64,000 nucleotides of DNA from JAAFJT01 sp043744455 (lineage in GTDB: Bacteria; Bacteroidota; Bacteroidia; Chitinophagales; Saprospiraceae): contig JAYTUQ010000153.1 of NCBI GenBank assembly GCA_043744455.1, positions 4,321 through 68,320 on the forward strand. Reading direction: 5' to 3'. How positions within the stretch are numbered: the first letter of the stretch is position 1; each line of letters starts with the position of its first letter. Positions 7,985 through 17,604 of this stretch are shown piece after piece. The notes beneath the pieces were generated by a model. That model was not told where the DNA came from, searched no databases, and saw only the letters and a program-made list of their open reading frames with translations. The position numbers were made by a program, and so were the translations under genes.

Positions 7985-8402
7985 GTTAAATCGTTTTTAT
8001 AGTAATTTCATAATAGTAATTGAACATCAAAATTAAAAGCATTTTTTGAAAGAGACGAAAAAAATATGTCGTGGCTTGTTATTAGTAGGATATTTGACAT
8101 AAAATAAAAAAAAACAAGGCAATAACCTGTCATTAATAGGTAAAGGCTAAGGAGATTAAGGTTTCAAAAAAAGGCAATAAAGCCGTAAGCCTCTCGTTAA
8201 ATTGGTGCGATTTTTACTTGTTTTTATAAATGAAATAAGTGGTATAGGGTTGTTAAAATTGAGTCCCACGAATAAAAGTCTTTTATAAAATACAAATGAA
8301 AGACCCAACGGAGAGATTGAGGTGCTTGAACAGAATTTCATCTAATCTTTTTTTTCTATTTTTGCCCGCCTTATTTGCAATGATTAAGATAAAACAACTG
8401 CA
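7985..8402. other. Intergenic region between divergent SH3 and adhesin genes
   Basis: About 420 bp of AT-rich sequence. The only signal recognised is a -7-like box, TATTTTTG at 8357-8364, 39 bp before the adhesin ATG; a TTTC at 8336-8339 is a weak -33 candidate. A 61-codon minus-strand ORF (8156-8341) has no recognisable features and is not called. Confidence 0.4.
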
Positions 8403-11400
8403 ATGCTAAAACGTTTTTTACCGATTTTTACCTTTTTGGCGACAGCCACAACTTTGATGGCTCAAATCCCTGAACCTATTGCGCCTGTACGAACTTCCAT
8501 ACAGGCGCGTTCACCCTTGGCATGCGGGGGTGCAGCAAATGCAGGTGTGACGACTCGAACGCTTGGTTTTGGTGCAAAAAGCAACGAAAAACACTACTTA
8601 TGCCTTGGCGATACGCTTTACATCAATGGTTCGGGTGCAAATCTTACTGAAGACCCTGTGCCAGCAACAGTGCCTGGTATTGGTTATCTTTTTTATAACT
8701 GTATGCCTACCGTTACGGGTCAAAGGTGGAGCGATGTAAAACTCGATGCTTGTTTGACACGTTTGTTGTTCAATGGCTCCAACAGCAGTCCTTATATTGC
8801 GAGAGGTAATACAGCTGGGCGTGATACATTTTTCAATAATGGTGCTTTGCAAAACGGTTTTAATGCTGGAAAGCCTATCAAATTCTATTTTGCGCCCATT
8901 ACAGTTTATAATTTCTTTGGACAAGGCACGAATGGTGTTGCAGATTTTGAAAGCGATACCTCATGCGTAAACGTCAATGTCACCAACGGCGTCCCCATCG
9001 ATACTTTTTCTGTTGTTTATCTAAATGCCGTAAAAATCAGCAATTTAACCTTAGCTACCAATGGCGGCAGCTTTACTGTCAATGGCGGTTTATCTGAATA
9101 CGACGGTATTACTAATTATGCATTTACGATTGCTTTACAAAGTAACCCCTCAGTAAATGTGGGTACTGTAACGAGTGGACCTGCACGAAATGGCTCGACG
9201 GTGAACTTTACTGTACCGAGTAATGGTGCTTACATCATCACAGCAAGAGACGGTAAGGCTTGTGACGGCATCGCAACGGCTAATTTTCCTGTCGTAACCA
9301 TCCAAATCTCGAATGAATCGGTCAATCGAAATGATACAGCATGCGTGAGAATATCGAGTAAGGGGTTTACAAATATTATTTCTTGGGAGTGCAACTACCA
9401 ATATAATCCTGCTTTATTGCAATTTGTTGGACTAAAAAACATCAATTTGCCCAATTTGAGCAGTGTGCCGAATGTCAATTATAGCATTCCCTCGTCAGGA
9501 CTTATTGTTTTTTCGTGGAATGTCAGCACAAGTGGCGTTACGCGTGCAGATGATGTAACCTTATTTGAAATGTGTTTCAAAGCCATTGGGGCAAATGGCA
9601 CTAATTCTACTGTTTGCATGACAGATAGTTTAAATCCAATCGATATTTATAATGCCCAGAATATAAAATTAGGTGTCAATAAAACGTGTGGGAATGTTCG
9701 TATTGGCAATGCTATGACCATTCAATTGTCAAATGAAATGGTCGGTCAAGGTGATACGGCTTGTGTGACGGTCAGTGCAAAGAACTTTACGAACATTGTC
9801 TCGATGGAGGGTAATTTTCAATATAACCCTGCCCTCGTTCAATTTATAGGACTCAGTGGCATCAATTTACCAAATTTAAGTGCTGCCTCTGGCAATAATT
9901 ACAATATTCCACAACCCGGCATTATCATTTTTTCGTGGAATGTCAGCTCAGGGGGCGTTACTCGAGCAGATGATGTGGGTTTATTTCAATTGTGTTTCAA
10001 GGCGATTGGACCTATGGGCTCAATTTCGCCTGTTCGTTTTACTGATACTTTAAATCCAATTGATATTTATAACAGCTCGAATGTACGGATGGGTGTCAAT
10101 CGTACAGACGGTTCAGTAAAAATTGGTGCGGTTAATTATAGTGTTCGCATCAGCGTAGATAGTGTTAGATGCAATGGAACAAATACTGGTGGTTTTAGGG
10201 TGGTGCCAACGGGCAGCGGTTCTCCATGGTTGTATTCGTGGCAAAATGCGGCGAATCCAGGACAAAACGGTACGGGATCAATTGTGGCGAATGATAGTGC
10301 TGTTGTGAGGGGTTTAGCTGTAGGACGCTATTATGTCACTGTGACGACGGCTGCGCGAACAAATCCAAAAGTAGATACAATAAACATTTTTCAACCCAAT
10401 CCTATTTTTATCAATCCACCGACTGCCCGCAATCCAACTTGTGCAAACGATATGGATGGAAGTTTAACCTTAACCGCTTACGGTGGCGGGGTGAGTCCTT
10501 ACACATTCCGATGGTCAACAGGAGCGACAGGTACAAGCATCAGTAACTTATCAAGTGGCGCATATACATGCGTTATCACAGATGCAAATGGTTGCAAGGA
10601 CTCTGTTAGAGCTTCAATAGGCGTCAATCCTATCACTATTGGAACAAAAAATGTAACTGGTGCAACGTGTAAAGGCGTAAACAATGGCTCAATCGTTATT
10701 TCGGGTGTGGTAGGTGGTACACCGTCTAATGGTAATTACACTTTCCGCTGGAGCAATGGTAGCACAAATGTCGGTACCAGTTCTACTATTGCCAATCTGC
10801 CTCCAGGGGCATATCGTGTAACGATTACAGATTTAAATCAATGTTCAAAAACAGATTCGTTTACAGTTGGATCTTTACGAACGCTTAATTCCGTAGCGAC
10901 AATAGGCAATATCACATGTGTTGGGCAAATTAATGGCTTCATACAAGTCATTGCGAGTGCCATAGGACCCGAAGCACAACCCTATACATTCACATGGTGG
11001 GGCAATCCAGGTACACCCACCAATACAGCCGCAACAACATTCCTTCGCAATTTACCCGCTAGAAACTACCCCCTCAGTATCCGCGACCGCGACGGGTGTA
11101 GTTTAGACACTGCCTTTGTTGTGACACAACCTGATTCGATAAAAATTACAGCTGCCGTCCGAAACGAAAGTTGCCGCATTGGGGGAGATGGACAAGTTGC
11201 CTTGACAATCACAGGTGGCAGACCATCATCTGGCAATCGTTATACCATACAATGGAGCAGAAACGCGGCTGATAGCCTAGCAACTATCACCGCTTTGAGT
11301 TCTGGCAGCTACATGGTTACTGTAACTGACTCTACAAATTGTGCCGTTGTTAGAACATATACTATTACAAAACCGCTACCGCCTACTATTGATAGTATTT

Positions 11401-13424
11401 CGGTTAGAAATGCGACTTGTGCCAATAAAAGCGATGGCGCAGCGCGCGTTTTTGCTCGTGCGCCTGTCGGTGCGACCCTTGACTCATTCCGTTGGAGCAA
11501 TACAGGTTTCCGAGACAGTATTTCCAATGTGCTACCGGGCGTTTATTCTGTAACTGTAACAACCAATCAAGGATGTACAACGACATTATCAAGGATAATT
11601 GGCGCACCTGCTGCCATGGCAATTGATACCGCCCGTTCTAAAACGACTAACCCTGATTGTCCTAAAAATGCAACAGGTTCTATTATACTTGTCATGCAAG
11701 GCGGAACAGCTCCTTATCGCTATAATTGGTCGGGAGGTCCGACGACGACTAACGCTGTTTTTGCATCTTTGCCAGCAGGTACATATTCGTTTACAATTAC
11801 AGATGCTAATAACTGTACCCCTTTGGTCACGAGTGTTACTTTAAGCGACCCACCTAAAATTAATACTGCTTTTGGCAGCCTCGAAGCAGTTACTTGTTAC
11901 GCAAAATGTAATCCAGGTGATGGTAAAGCGACAGCTATCGCGAGTGGTGGCACTGCAAATACTGGTAAATACACTTTTATATGGGCATCTGGAGAAACAA
12001 GCAACAACAATAACTCAAGCAGCGCCGTGAATCTGTGCGGTGGTTGGCAAAAAGTGACTGTTACTGATGGTAATTGTGCCATTGTTGACTCTGTTGAGAT
12101 TCCACAACCCACCCCTTTTACTTTTTCTAACCCCATTATCAATTCACCCAGTTGTAAAGGCGACCGTGATGGCAGTGCTGAAATTCGGGTGCAAGGTGGT
12201 TCACCACCATACAGTTATTTTTGGAGTAATGGCTCTAATCGCAATACTATTGTAAATGTTGTAGCAGGCACCTATAATGTTTTGATAACTGATTCTAAAT
12301 TATGTCCTTATAATTATTCCATTAACATAACAGAACCAGCCACTGTCAAATTGGATACTGTCGCTGCGCTAACCAATAATATCACTTGTAATGGTTTAGC
12401 AGATGGACAAATCAAGGTCAAAAGAACAGGGGGCAATGGCGGTCCAACCACTTATGTGTGGTCTCCAACGGTTTCACAAAAGGACTCCGCAGGAGGATTG
12501 AAAGCAGGAATTTACAGCATTGTCGGTACCGATATAAAAGGGTGTCGTGATTCGATTCAGTACAATTTGACGCAACCTGACCCTATTTATTTCTATATGA
12601 CACCGCCTGTTCAACCGCGTTGTAATGGCGAATTAACAACTTTGCGGGTTGATACCGCTTTTGGGAGCACTTATAAACGTTCATTCTCAATTTCCGTTGA
12701 TAATGGTCCACAATACCCGATTGGCTATTTTATTCCTCTATTTGCAGGACCGCATCAAATCAGCATCATTGAGCAAATAACAGGATGTACACTCGATACC
12801 AGTGTCAATATCACCGAACCGCCTTCACTTTTGATACAATTTGATTCGTTGACATTGCCCAATCAAATAACCAAAATATTGGTCGGCTTAGGTGACAGCG
12901 TTCGGATGCTGAGTGACCCTCGGTTTTTCTCTCGCTCGCGCATTGTGAGTGCCTTACCGATTGACTCCGTTTCGTGGACACCTAAGGATTATCTGTTTTT
13001 TGCCAACGGCGATTCATTGCGTCCTTATGTACGACCATTGGATGATAGAACCTATAAACTCACCATTTATGATGTCAATGGCTGTACCACTTCTGAATCA
13101 ATACTTGTAGAATTGGATCGCAATCGCAATGTCTTCATTCCCAATATCTTTTCGCCCAATGGCGACGATCGAAATGATTACTTTGGCGTTGCCACAGGTC
13201 CAGGTGTTAAAAAAATCAATTTCATTCGCATTTTTGACCGTTGGGGCGAGTTGCTTTTTGTCAAAGAAAACATTCTGGCAGGTGCTGACCCGTCTGCCAA
13301 TGGTTGGGACGGCACTTTCCGAAGCCGCACCGTCGACTCGGGCGTGTATGTCTATCTCATAGAAGCGGAATTTGAAGATGGTCAAAAACTGCTTTATCGA
13401 GGGGATATTACGGTTGTGAAATAA
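8403..13424 (+). CDS. Giant secreted adhesin: cohesin-like domains, SprB repeats and type B T9SS sorting domain
   Basis: The 1673-aa protein starts with a signal peptide (MLKRFLPIFTFLATATTLMAQ). After a beta-rich region come two tandem cohesin-like modules (about 300-432 and 437-570; both contain the words FTNI, QYNPAL, FSWNVS and LNPIDIYN). Next are about nine or ten SprB-type repeats (about 580-1430), each with the pattern CNG-G-Y-F-WS-G-L-G-Y-V-TD-GC-D. The C-terminal about 100 residues (from NVFIPNIFSPNGDDRNDYFG, about 1575) are the gliding_CHU_C domain, the type B sorting signal for type IX secretion. It is therefore exported and attached to the surface; SprB-like proteins mediate gliding or adhesion. 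Only two iterated-motif copies lie in these 5 kb. Confidence 0.9.
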   Translation: MLKRFLPIFTFLATATTLMAQIPEPIAPVRTSIQARSPLACGGAANAGVTTRTLGFGAKSNEKHYLCLGDTLYINGSGANLTEDPVPATVPGIGYLFYNCMPTVTGQRWSDVKLDACLTRLLFNGSNSSPYIARGNTAGRDTFFNNGALQNGFNAGKPIKFYFAPITVYNFFGQGTNGVADFESDTSCVNVNVTNGVPIDTFSVVYLNAVKISNLTLATNGGSFTVNGGLSEYDGITNYAFTIALQSNPSVNVGTVTSGPARNGSTVNFTVPSNGAYIITARDGKACDGIATANFPVVTIQISNESVNRNDTACVRISSKGFTNIISWECNYQYNPALLQFVGLKNINLPNLSSVPNVNYSIPSSGLIVFSWNVSTSGVTRADDVTLFEMCFKAIGANGTNSTVCMTDSLNPIDIYNAQNIKLGVNKTCGNVRIGNAMTIQLSNEMVGQGDTACVTVSAKNFTNIVSMEGNFQYNPALVQFIGLSGINLPNLSAASGNNYNIPQPGIIIFSWNVSSGGVTRADDVGLFQLCFKAIGPMGSISPVRFTDTLNPIDIYNSSNVRMGVNRTDGSVKIGAVNYSVRISVDSVRCNGTNTGGFRVVPTGSGSPWLYSWQNAANPGQNGTGSIVANDSAVVRGLAVGRYYVTVTTAARTNPKVDTINIFQPNPIFINPPTARNPTCANDMDGSLTLTAYGGGVSPYTFRWSTGATGTSISNLSSGAYTCVITDANGCKDSVRASIGVNPITIGTKNVTGATCKGVNNGSIVISGVVGGTPSNGNYTFRWSNGSTNVGTSSTIANLPPGAYRVTITDLNQCSKTDSFTVGSLRTLNSVATIGNITCVGQINGFIQVIASAIGPEAQPYTFTWWGNPGTPTNTAATTFLRNLPARNYPLSIRDRDGCSLDTAFVVTQPDSIKITAAVRNESCRIGGDGQVALTITGGRPSSGNRYTIQWSRNAADSLATITALSSGSYMVTVTDSTNCAVVRTYTITKPLPPTIDSISVRNATCANKSDGAARVFARAPVGATLDSFRWSNTGFRDSISNVLPGVYSVTVTTNQGCTTTLSRIIGAPAAMAIDTARSKTTNPDCPKNATGSIILVMQGGTAPYRYNWSGGPTTTNAVFASLPAGTYSFTITDANNCTPLVTSVTLSDPPKINTAFGSLEAVTCYAKCNPGDGKATAIASGGTANTGKYTFIWASGETSNNNNSSSAVNLCGGWQKVTVTDGNCAIVDSVEIPQPTPFTFSNPIINSPSCKGDRDGSAEIRVQGGSPPYSYFWSNGSNRNTIVNVVAGTYNVLITDSKLCPYNYSINITEPATVKLDTVAALTNNITCNGLADGQIKVKRTGGNGGPTTYVWSPTVSQKDSAGGLKAGIYSIVGTDIKGCRDSIQYNLTQPDPIYFYMTPPVQPRCNGELTTLRVDTAFGSTYKRSFSISVDNGPQYPIGYFIPLFAGPHQISIIEQITGCTLDTSVNITEPPSLLIQFDSLTLPNQITKILVGLGDSVRMLSDPRFFSRSRIVSALPIDSVSWTPKDYLFFANGDSLRPYVRPLDDRTYKLTIYDVNGCTTSESILVELDRNRNVFIPNIFSPNGDDRNDYFGVATGPGVKKINFIRIFDRWGELLFVKENILAGADPSANGWDGTFRSRTVDSGVYVYLIEAEFEDGQKLLYRGDITVVK

Positions 13425-13438
13425 TAAAAAAGGCTAAA

Positions 13439-13487
13439 AATACTGAGGGGGGTATTTCGAAATCATCGAAATACCCCCCTCAGTATT
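13439..13487. terminator. Hairpin of two inverted iterated-motif copies
   Basis: A 22-bp perfect stem with a 5-nt AATCA loop: TACTGAGGGG (13441-13450) and its complement CCCCTCAGTA (13476-13485) form the outer half, and GTATTTCGA / TCGAAATAC the inner half. It follows the adhesin stop by 15 bp. Inverted pairs of uptake sequences form terminators in the same way in Neisseria and Haemophilus. Termination itself is inferred. Confidence 0.75.
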
Positions 13488-13578
13488 GCGGCATTTTTTC
13501 ATAAATCAAAGCATACAATAGAAATATTATTCACAATATTTTAATTCTCAATGCTTTAACAACTTCACAATTTATACA

Positions 13579-13716
13579 TTAAACATCCTGCAACTCGTGC
13601 CACAATTTCTTACCCCCATTCGTTTTCGGCAATTCCTTTCTAAACTCAATATAACGCAACACTTTATAAGCGGTCAAATTTTTTCGGCACGCTTCATGTG
13701 ATTGTGCCGTTTCGGC
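13579..13716 (-). pseudogene. C-terminal remnant of an AMP-forming acyl-CoA ligase
   Basis: An open stretch of about 45 codons ending at a stop at 13579-13581 encodes HEACRKNLTAYKVLRYIEF, then RKELPKTNGGKKLWHEL. This matches the C-terminus of long-chain acyl-CoA synthetases (family pattern C...L..YKvPr.iefr.eLPkt..GKilRreL). The conserved PKTNVGKILRREL segment is decayed to PKTNGGKKLWHEL. No upstream part of the gene is present; the neighbouring SpeE-like gene ends at 13718. It is best read as the tail of a deleted or displaced fadD-type gene. Confidence 0.65.
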
Positions 13717-13717
13717 A

Positions 13718-14398
13718 TCATTTCTTCAAAATATCCCCTCGATTCAGCAAAATATAATTCCCATCAACGTCTAAATAGACCCCCTCAGTAAAAATGCGTT
13801 TAAAATGGTTTTTAAAAAAGTCAATTGATTTCTTTTTGTCTTTTTTGGACAAAGCGAGTTTGTTGAACAACAAAATACCATCTTCTGAAAGCATTTTTTT
13901 CAAATTGACAAGGAAATCCTCACGTTCCAATTCCGTCGGCACTTCGTCATCGAGGAAAACATCCATACATATCATATCGTATTTGTCTTTTGAAAATTCA
14001 GCAAATGTCGCTGCATCGGACAACTGAAATTCTATACCCGATTGTATATCAGGCACAACATAGGTGTTTGCCAATCTCAAAATTTCAGGGTCAATCTCAA
14101 CGGCTGTATAGTAGTATTTTTTATGAAACATACTTTCCAACACGACAGGAATGCTGCCCAAGCCAAAACCGAGAATCAAAACGTCTTTGATATCGAGCCT
14201 ATCAAGGTCAATTTGTTTGAAAGCTTTTGAAAAATTGTCGTACAACTCGCCATAGCTGTAAATGGCGTTTTCGGTCAATAATTGATATTGACCCCAACTC
14301 AAAACGACGCGCAAATAAGGGTTATACCCGCTACCCGTTGTCTCGATGTGAACGTTTCTGACATAACTTAAAAGGCGACGCCAAAGTGGTTGTTTCAT
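13718..14398 (-). CDS. Spermidine synthase-like SAM methyltransferase-fold protein
   Basis: The 226-aa protein has the Rossmann core of the SpeE/MnmC-like family: VLILGFGLGSIPVVL (motif I, about 76-90), VEIDPEILRLA (motif II acidic residue), and DMICMDVFLDDEVP. It is shorter than a true spermidine synthase and lacks the full N-terminal beta-domain, so aminopropyl transfer is doubtful; many such proteins are annotated only as fused-MFS/spermidine-synthase-like. It starts 27 bp downstream of the flippase-like gene on the same strand. One motif copy (13781-13790) is read as Thr-Glu-Gly. Confidence 0.7.
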   Translation of the reverse strand: MKQPLWRRLLSYVRNVHIETTGSGYNPYLRVVLSWGQYQLLTENAIYSYGELYDNFSKAFKQIDLDRLDIKDVLILGFGLGSIPVVLESMFHKKYYYTAVEIDPEILRLANTYVVPDIQSGIEFQLSDAATFAEFSKDKYDMICMDVFLDDEVPTELEREDFLVNLKKMLSEDGILLFNKLALSKKDKKKSIDFFKNHFKRIFTEGVYLDVDGNYILLNRGDILKK

Positions 14399-14424
14399 TC
14401 TTTAATAATATGATTTAAGGGCAA

Positions 14425-15531
14425 TTATCCTTGTTTTTCCTTATTCGCTAAAAAAACTTTTCTAATCCAATTAGGTACGACAATTGCACCTGCGGCGAGA
14501 TACAAATAATAAGACATCAAACGCCATATCAAAGCAATGACGGTGGCTATTTCGAGATTTGAAATAAAATCATGCAAAAAAGGATAAAAAAGCCCTTCTG
14601 CAATGCCCGCTCCGCCTGGTGTCGGCGACAAAGCCATGATGATGAACATCGCTTGCAGGCGTGAATAGAGCAACACTTCGCGCGCAAAATCCATTGTTGG
14701 ATGGTCTATGCCATATATAAGGCATGAAATCAAGAGAAACTTACACGTCCACGCCACCCAAGTCGCACCAAAAGCTGCCAAGTGTTGTTTCCAACCAATA
14801 TTTCTCATGTCTTCAGATGCGAGGATGATTTCGCTACCCAATTTTTGCATGCGTTCACGAAAGCGTTTGAGAAATGGTGTACGCGTTGCACCAACCAAAA
14901 ATCGTTTGATAAGCGAGGGATTAATAAACAAACCATAAAAAAGAAACAAACCATAAGTGACCATACCTGCATAAGAAAAGAAAAACAAGCGCGATTCCCA
15001 ATTCGCATCTGAAAGGCTTTCCATATATGGACGAATGATTTTTGCCCCATTTATGGCAAAAAGAAGCGGAAAAGTACCCACAAAGAATAATGTATCAAGG
15101 ACTACTTTGTATAAAACAATCGTCGTTGTACGCGCCGCAGACAAGCGTTCCTGCGTCAAAACAAAAAGCGAAACTGCCGAACCGCCTATTGTTGTAGGGG
15201 TTATACATAAGCTAAATTCAAATATTAACACCAATTCAATACATTTCATAAGGCTAAAATGCCCTTGTGCCAATATCCACATCCGCACGGAAAATGCTAA
15301 ATGCCGAATGACCATTAATGCAAAAGCCAATAAAATCCAACCAAAAGTCGCCACAGACCAATGGATTTGCTGTAGTTTTTCAAAATTAAAATTTCGGAGT
15401 ACCAACCAAACCACAACGCCTAACCCCAACAAAATGGGTAAAATCATGCGAGACGCTCGAAGCGAGCGCAACACATTGCGCTGCTCTTCGGAGAGGTGTT
15501 CGATATCATCAGTAGGTGGTTTTAGACTCAT
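14425..15531 (-). CDS. UPF0104 / lysylphosphatidylglycerol synthase TM-region family membrane protein
   Basis: The 368-aa integral membrane protein has about eight hydrophobic segments, with the family marks FEFSLCITPTTIGGSAVSLF (about 108-127) and LSPTPGGAGIAEGLFYPFL (about 305-323). These are the two PxxxGG/PGG-type loops seen in the transmembrane half of MprF and in YbhN-like proteins. Characterised relatives flip or help synthesise aminoacylated lipids; stand-alone copies are usually assigned as flippase-like. No soluble synthase domain is attached. Confidence 0.75.
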   Translation of the reverse strand: MSLKPPTDDIEHLSEEQRNVLRSLRASRMILPILLGLGVVVWLVLRNFNFEKLQQIHWSVATFGWILLAFALMVIRHLAFSVRMWILAQGHFSLMKCIELVLIFEFSLCITPTTIGGSAVSLFVLTQERLSAARTTTIVLYKVVLDTLFFVGTFPLLFAINGAKIIRPYMESLSDANWESRLFFFSYAGMVTYGLFLFYGLFINPSLIKRFLVGATRTPFLKRFRERMQKLGSEIILASEDMRNIGWKQHLAAFGATWVAWTCKFLLISCLIYGIDHPTMDFAREVLLYSRLQAMFIIMALSPTPGGAGIAEGLFYPFLHDFISNLEIATVIALIWRLMSYYLYLAAGAIVVPNWIRKVFLANKEKQG

Positions 15532-15623
15532 GCTGCCAAGATAGAGAGATTTTTGAATTTGAAAGATGTCATTTCTTTTGCTTTTAAAAAAGCATTACAA
15601 GGCGTTTTTTTTTAAACTATTCA

Positions 15624-15631
15624 TACCTTTG
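15624..15631 (+). promoter_or_regulatory. Candidate -7 box for metK
   Basis: TACCTTTG fits the Bacteroidota TAnnTTTG box about 100 bp before metK. No good TTTG lies 20 nt upstream, so only half the promoter is supported. The leader that follows holds one iterated-motif copy (15662-15671); no SAM riboswitch was recognised. Confidence 0.4.
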
Positions 15632-15732
15632 CGGCGTAAACCCTCTTAAACCTTGTAAATGTACTGAGGGGGGATAATTTTCCACCTTTCTAATTCCATT
15701 TTTATAAAAAAAATTAAAACAAAAATTCATTT

Positions 15733-16989
15733 ATGCCTTATTTATTCACATCAGAATCCGTTTCAGAAGGTCATCCAGATAAAATTTCCGACCAAATTTC
15801 AGATGCCCTCATTGATAACTTCATGGCTTTCGACCCGACTTCTAAAGTCGCTTGCGAAACCCTCGTCACAACCGGCTTAGTCGTTTTGGCGGGTGAAGTT
15901 AAAACGAAAACCTATCTTGACGTACAACAAATCGCACGTGAGGTGATTCGCAAAATTGGTTATACCAAATCAGAATACATGTTTGAAGCCAATTCTTGCG
16001 GTATTCTTTCTGCCATCCATGAACAAAGTGCCGATATCAACCAAGGTGTTGAACGCACAGATCCTGAAGAACAAGGTGCTGGCGACCAAGGTATGATGTT
16101 CGGTTACGCAACCCGCGAAACGGACAATTATATGCCTTTGGCTTTAGATTTGGCACATAAACTCCTAATCGAATTGGCGGCTATTCGGCGCGAAGGTAAG
16201 GAAATGACGTATTTGCGTCCTGATGCTAAATCGCAAGTTACGATTGAATATTCTGACGACAACCAACCGCAACGTATTGATACGATTGTCATCTCAACCC
16301 AACACGATGACTTCGCTGATGAAGCACCGATGCAAGCGCAAATTCAAAAAGACGTGATTAACATTTTAATTCCACGTGTAAAAGCGCAAATGAAAGAGGC
16401 ACTCAAAGCTCTTTTCACTGACAACATCATTTATCACATCAATCCAACGGGCAAATTCGTTATCGGTGGTCCACACGGCGACACAGGTTTGACAGGTCGT
16501 AAAATCATCGTTGACACTTATGGTGGCAAAGGTGCTCATGGCGGCGGTGCTTTTTCGGGCAAAGATCCTTCAAAAGTAGACCGTTCTGCAGCTTATGCCA
16601 CGCGTCACATTGCTAAAAATTTGGTTGCAGCAGGTTTGTGCGACGAAATTTTGGTTCAAGTTTCCTACGCTATCGGTGTTGCTAAACCAATGGGTATTTA
16701 CGTCAATACTTATGGTACTTGTAAAAAGGAAAACATGTCTGACGGTGAAGTTGCTCAAATCGTAGAAAAAATCTTCGATATGCGCCCTTATGCTATCGAA
16801 ACACGCTTGAAATTGCGTTCGCCCATGTATTCTGAAACAGCCGCTTATGGCCACATGGGTCGGGTCAATGAAATCGTTGAAAAAACTTTTTCAACGCCCG
16901 ATGGCACAACTAAAACGATGAAAGTTGAACTTTTCACATGGGAAAAACTCGATTATGTTGACAAAGTGAAAGAAGCATTCCAGCTTTAA
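15733..16989 (+). CDS. metK: S-adenosylmethionine synthetase
   Basis: The 418-aa enzyme makes SAM from methionine and ATP. It starts with MPYLFTSESVSEGHPDKISDQ, the conserved MetK N-terminus with the catalytic His and Asp. The family hexapeptide-like GAGDQGMMFGYA and the glycine-rich P-loop-like GGGAFSGKDPSKVDRSAAY are both present. Length fits the Bacteroidota form. It is monocistronic, followed by a strong terminator at 17019-17062. Unlike most large genes here it contains no copy of the iterated motif inside its coding region. Confidence 0.97.
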   Translation: MPYLFTSESVSEGHPDKISDQISDALIDNFMAFDPTSKVACETLVTTGLVVLAGEVKTKTYLDVQQIAREVIRKIGYTKSEYMFEANSCGILSAIHEQSADINQGVERTDPEEQGAGDQGMMFGYATRETDNYMPLALDLAHKLLIELAAIRREGKEMTYLRPDAKSQVTIEYSDDNQPQRIDTIVISTQHDDFADEAPMQAQIQKDVINILIPRVKAQMKEALKALFTDNIIYHINPTGKFVIGGPHGDTGLTGRKIIVDTYGGKGAHGGGAFSGKDPSKVDRSAAYATRHIAKNLVAAGLCDEILVQVSYAIGVAKPMGIYVNTYGTCKKENMSDGEVAQIVEKIFDMRPYAIETRLKLRSPMYSETAAYGHMGRVNEIVEKTFSTPDGTTKTMKVELFTWEKLDYVDKVKEAFQL

Positions 16990-17018
16990 AACGAATCATT
17001 TCTCTAGTAAAAACAATA

Positions 17019-17062
17019 AAAACGCCCGTAAGTCCTTGACTTAACGGGCGTTTTATTTTTTT
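17019..17062 (+). terminator. Intrinsic terminator after metK
   Basis: AAAACGCCCGT (17019-17029) pairs with ACGGGCGTTTT (17044-17054), extended inside by AAGTC/GACTT, and is followed by a T-rich tract to 17062. It lies between the convergent metK and the small secreted protein gene. Confidence 0.85.
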
Positions 17063-17069
17063 TATAAAA

Positions 17070-17531
17070 CTATTCACAGCCCTGTCGCCGACGCGTATCG
17101 ATGATGTATTGAATTTTCCAAGCATCACCAATCTTTACTAACTGAAACGAATTCGCACCGCAATGGCTAAATCTCCCTTTGTAATAAAACTTATACGGTG
17201 TCCAAACTGAAGCCAATGCGCCATCAATCTCAACCGTTTTAAATTCGATGCGTTCGTCAGCATTACCTTTTTCTTCTTTGGCAATAAATGCAATGAAATC
17301 ATCCACACTTTCCGTTTTAACCGTCAAAACACCTTCTTTAGACCGAGCCATAGACTGAAAAATGACCCCCTCAGTAAGTGATGACCGAATGAGTGCTGTA
17401 TCGCCTATTTTCATACCTTCAAAAAAATGATTGACCGTGGCTTTCACCGAATCCGTAGCCGTCATTTGAGCCTTCAAATGGGGCATTAAAAAGGCAAAAA
17501 GAATAACAAAAAGCACTTTCCTCATTTTCAT
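17070..17531 (-). CDS. Secreted NTF2-like / DUF4440-type protein
   Basis: The 153-aa protein begins with a signal peptide (MKMRKVLFVILFAFLMPHLKAQ). The mature part looks like a SnoaL/DUF4440 NTF2-like cone fold: VKATVNHFFEGMKIGDTALIRSSL, a central stretch and a C-terminal CGANSFQLVKIGDAWKIQYI. Such proteins are often small-molecule-binding or of unknown role; the catalytic identity is not visible. Probably periplasmic. One iterated-motif copy (17367-17376) is read as Thr-Glu-Gly. Confidence 0.65.
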   Translation of the reverse strand: MKMRKVLFVILFAFLMPHLKAQMTATDSVKATVNHFFEGMKIGDTALIRSSLTEGVIFQSMARSKEGVLTVKTESVDDFIAFIAKEEKGNADERIEFKTVEIDGALASVWTPYKFYYKGRFSHCGANSFQLVKIGDAWKIQYIIDTRRRQGCE

Positions 17532-17604
17532 TTTTTAGTGAACATTGACAAAAAAAATAGGTTACCAAATCATGTAAATCTGCAAATTCCAATAATACCG
17601 TCTC

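Noticed and set aside
15035..15544. 169-codon plus-strand ORF opposite the UPF0104 gene
   Set aside because: Antisense to a clear membrane protein with family motifs; its own translation is Lys/Arg/Thr-rich without any domain.
15632..15732. SAM riboswitch in the metK leader
   Set aside because: The 100-nt leader has no recognisable SAM-I, SAM-II or SAM-III core; only a motif copy and AT-rich sequence are seen.
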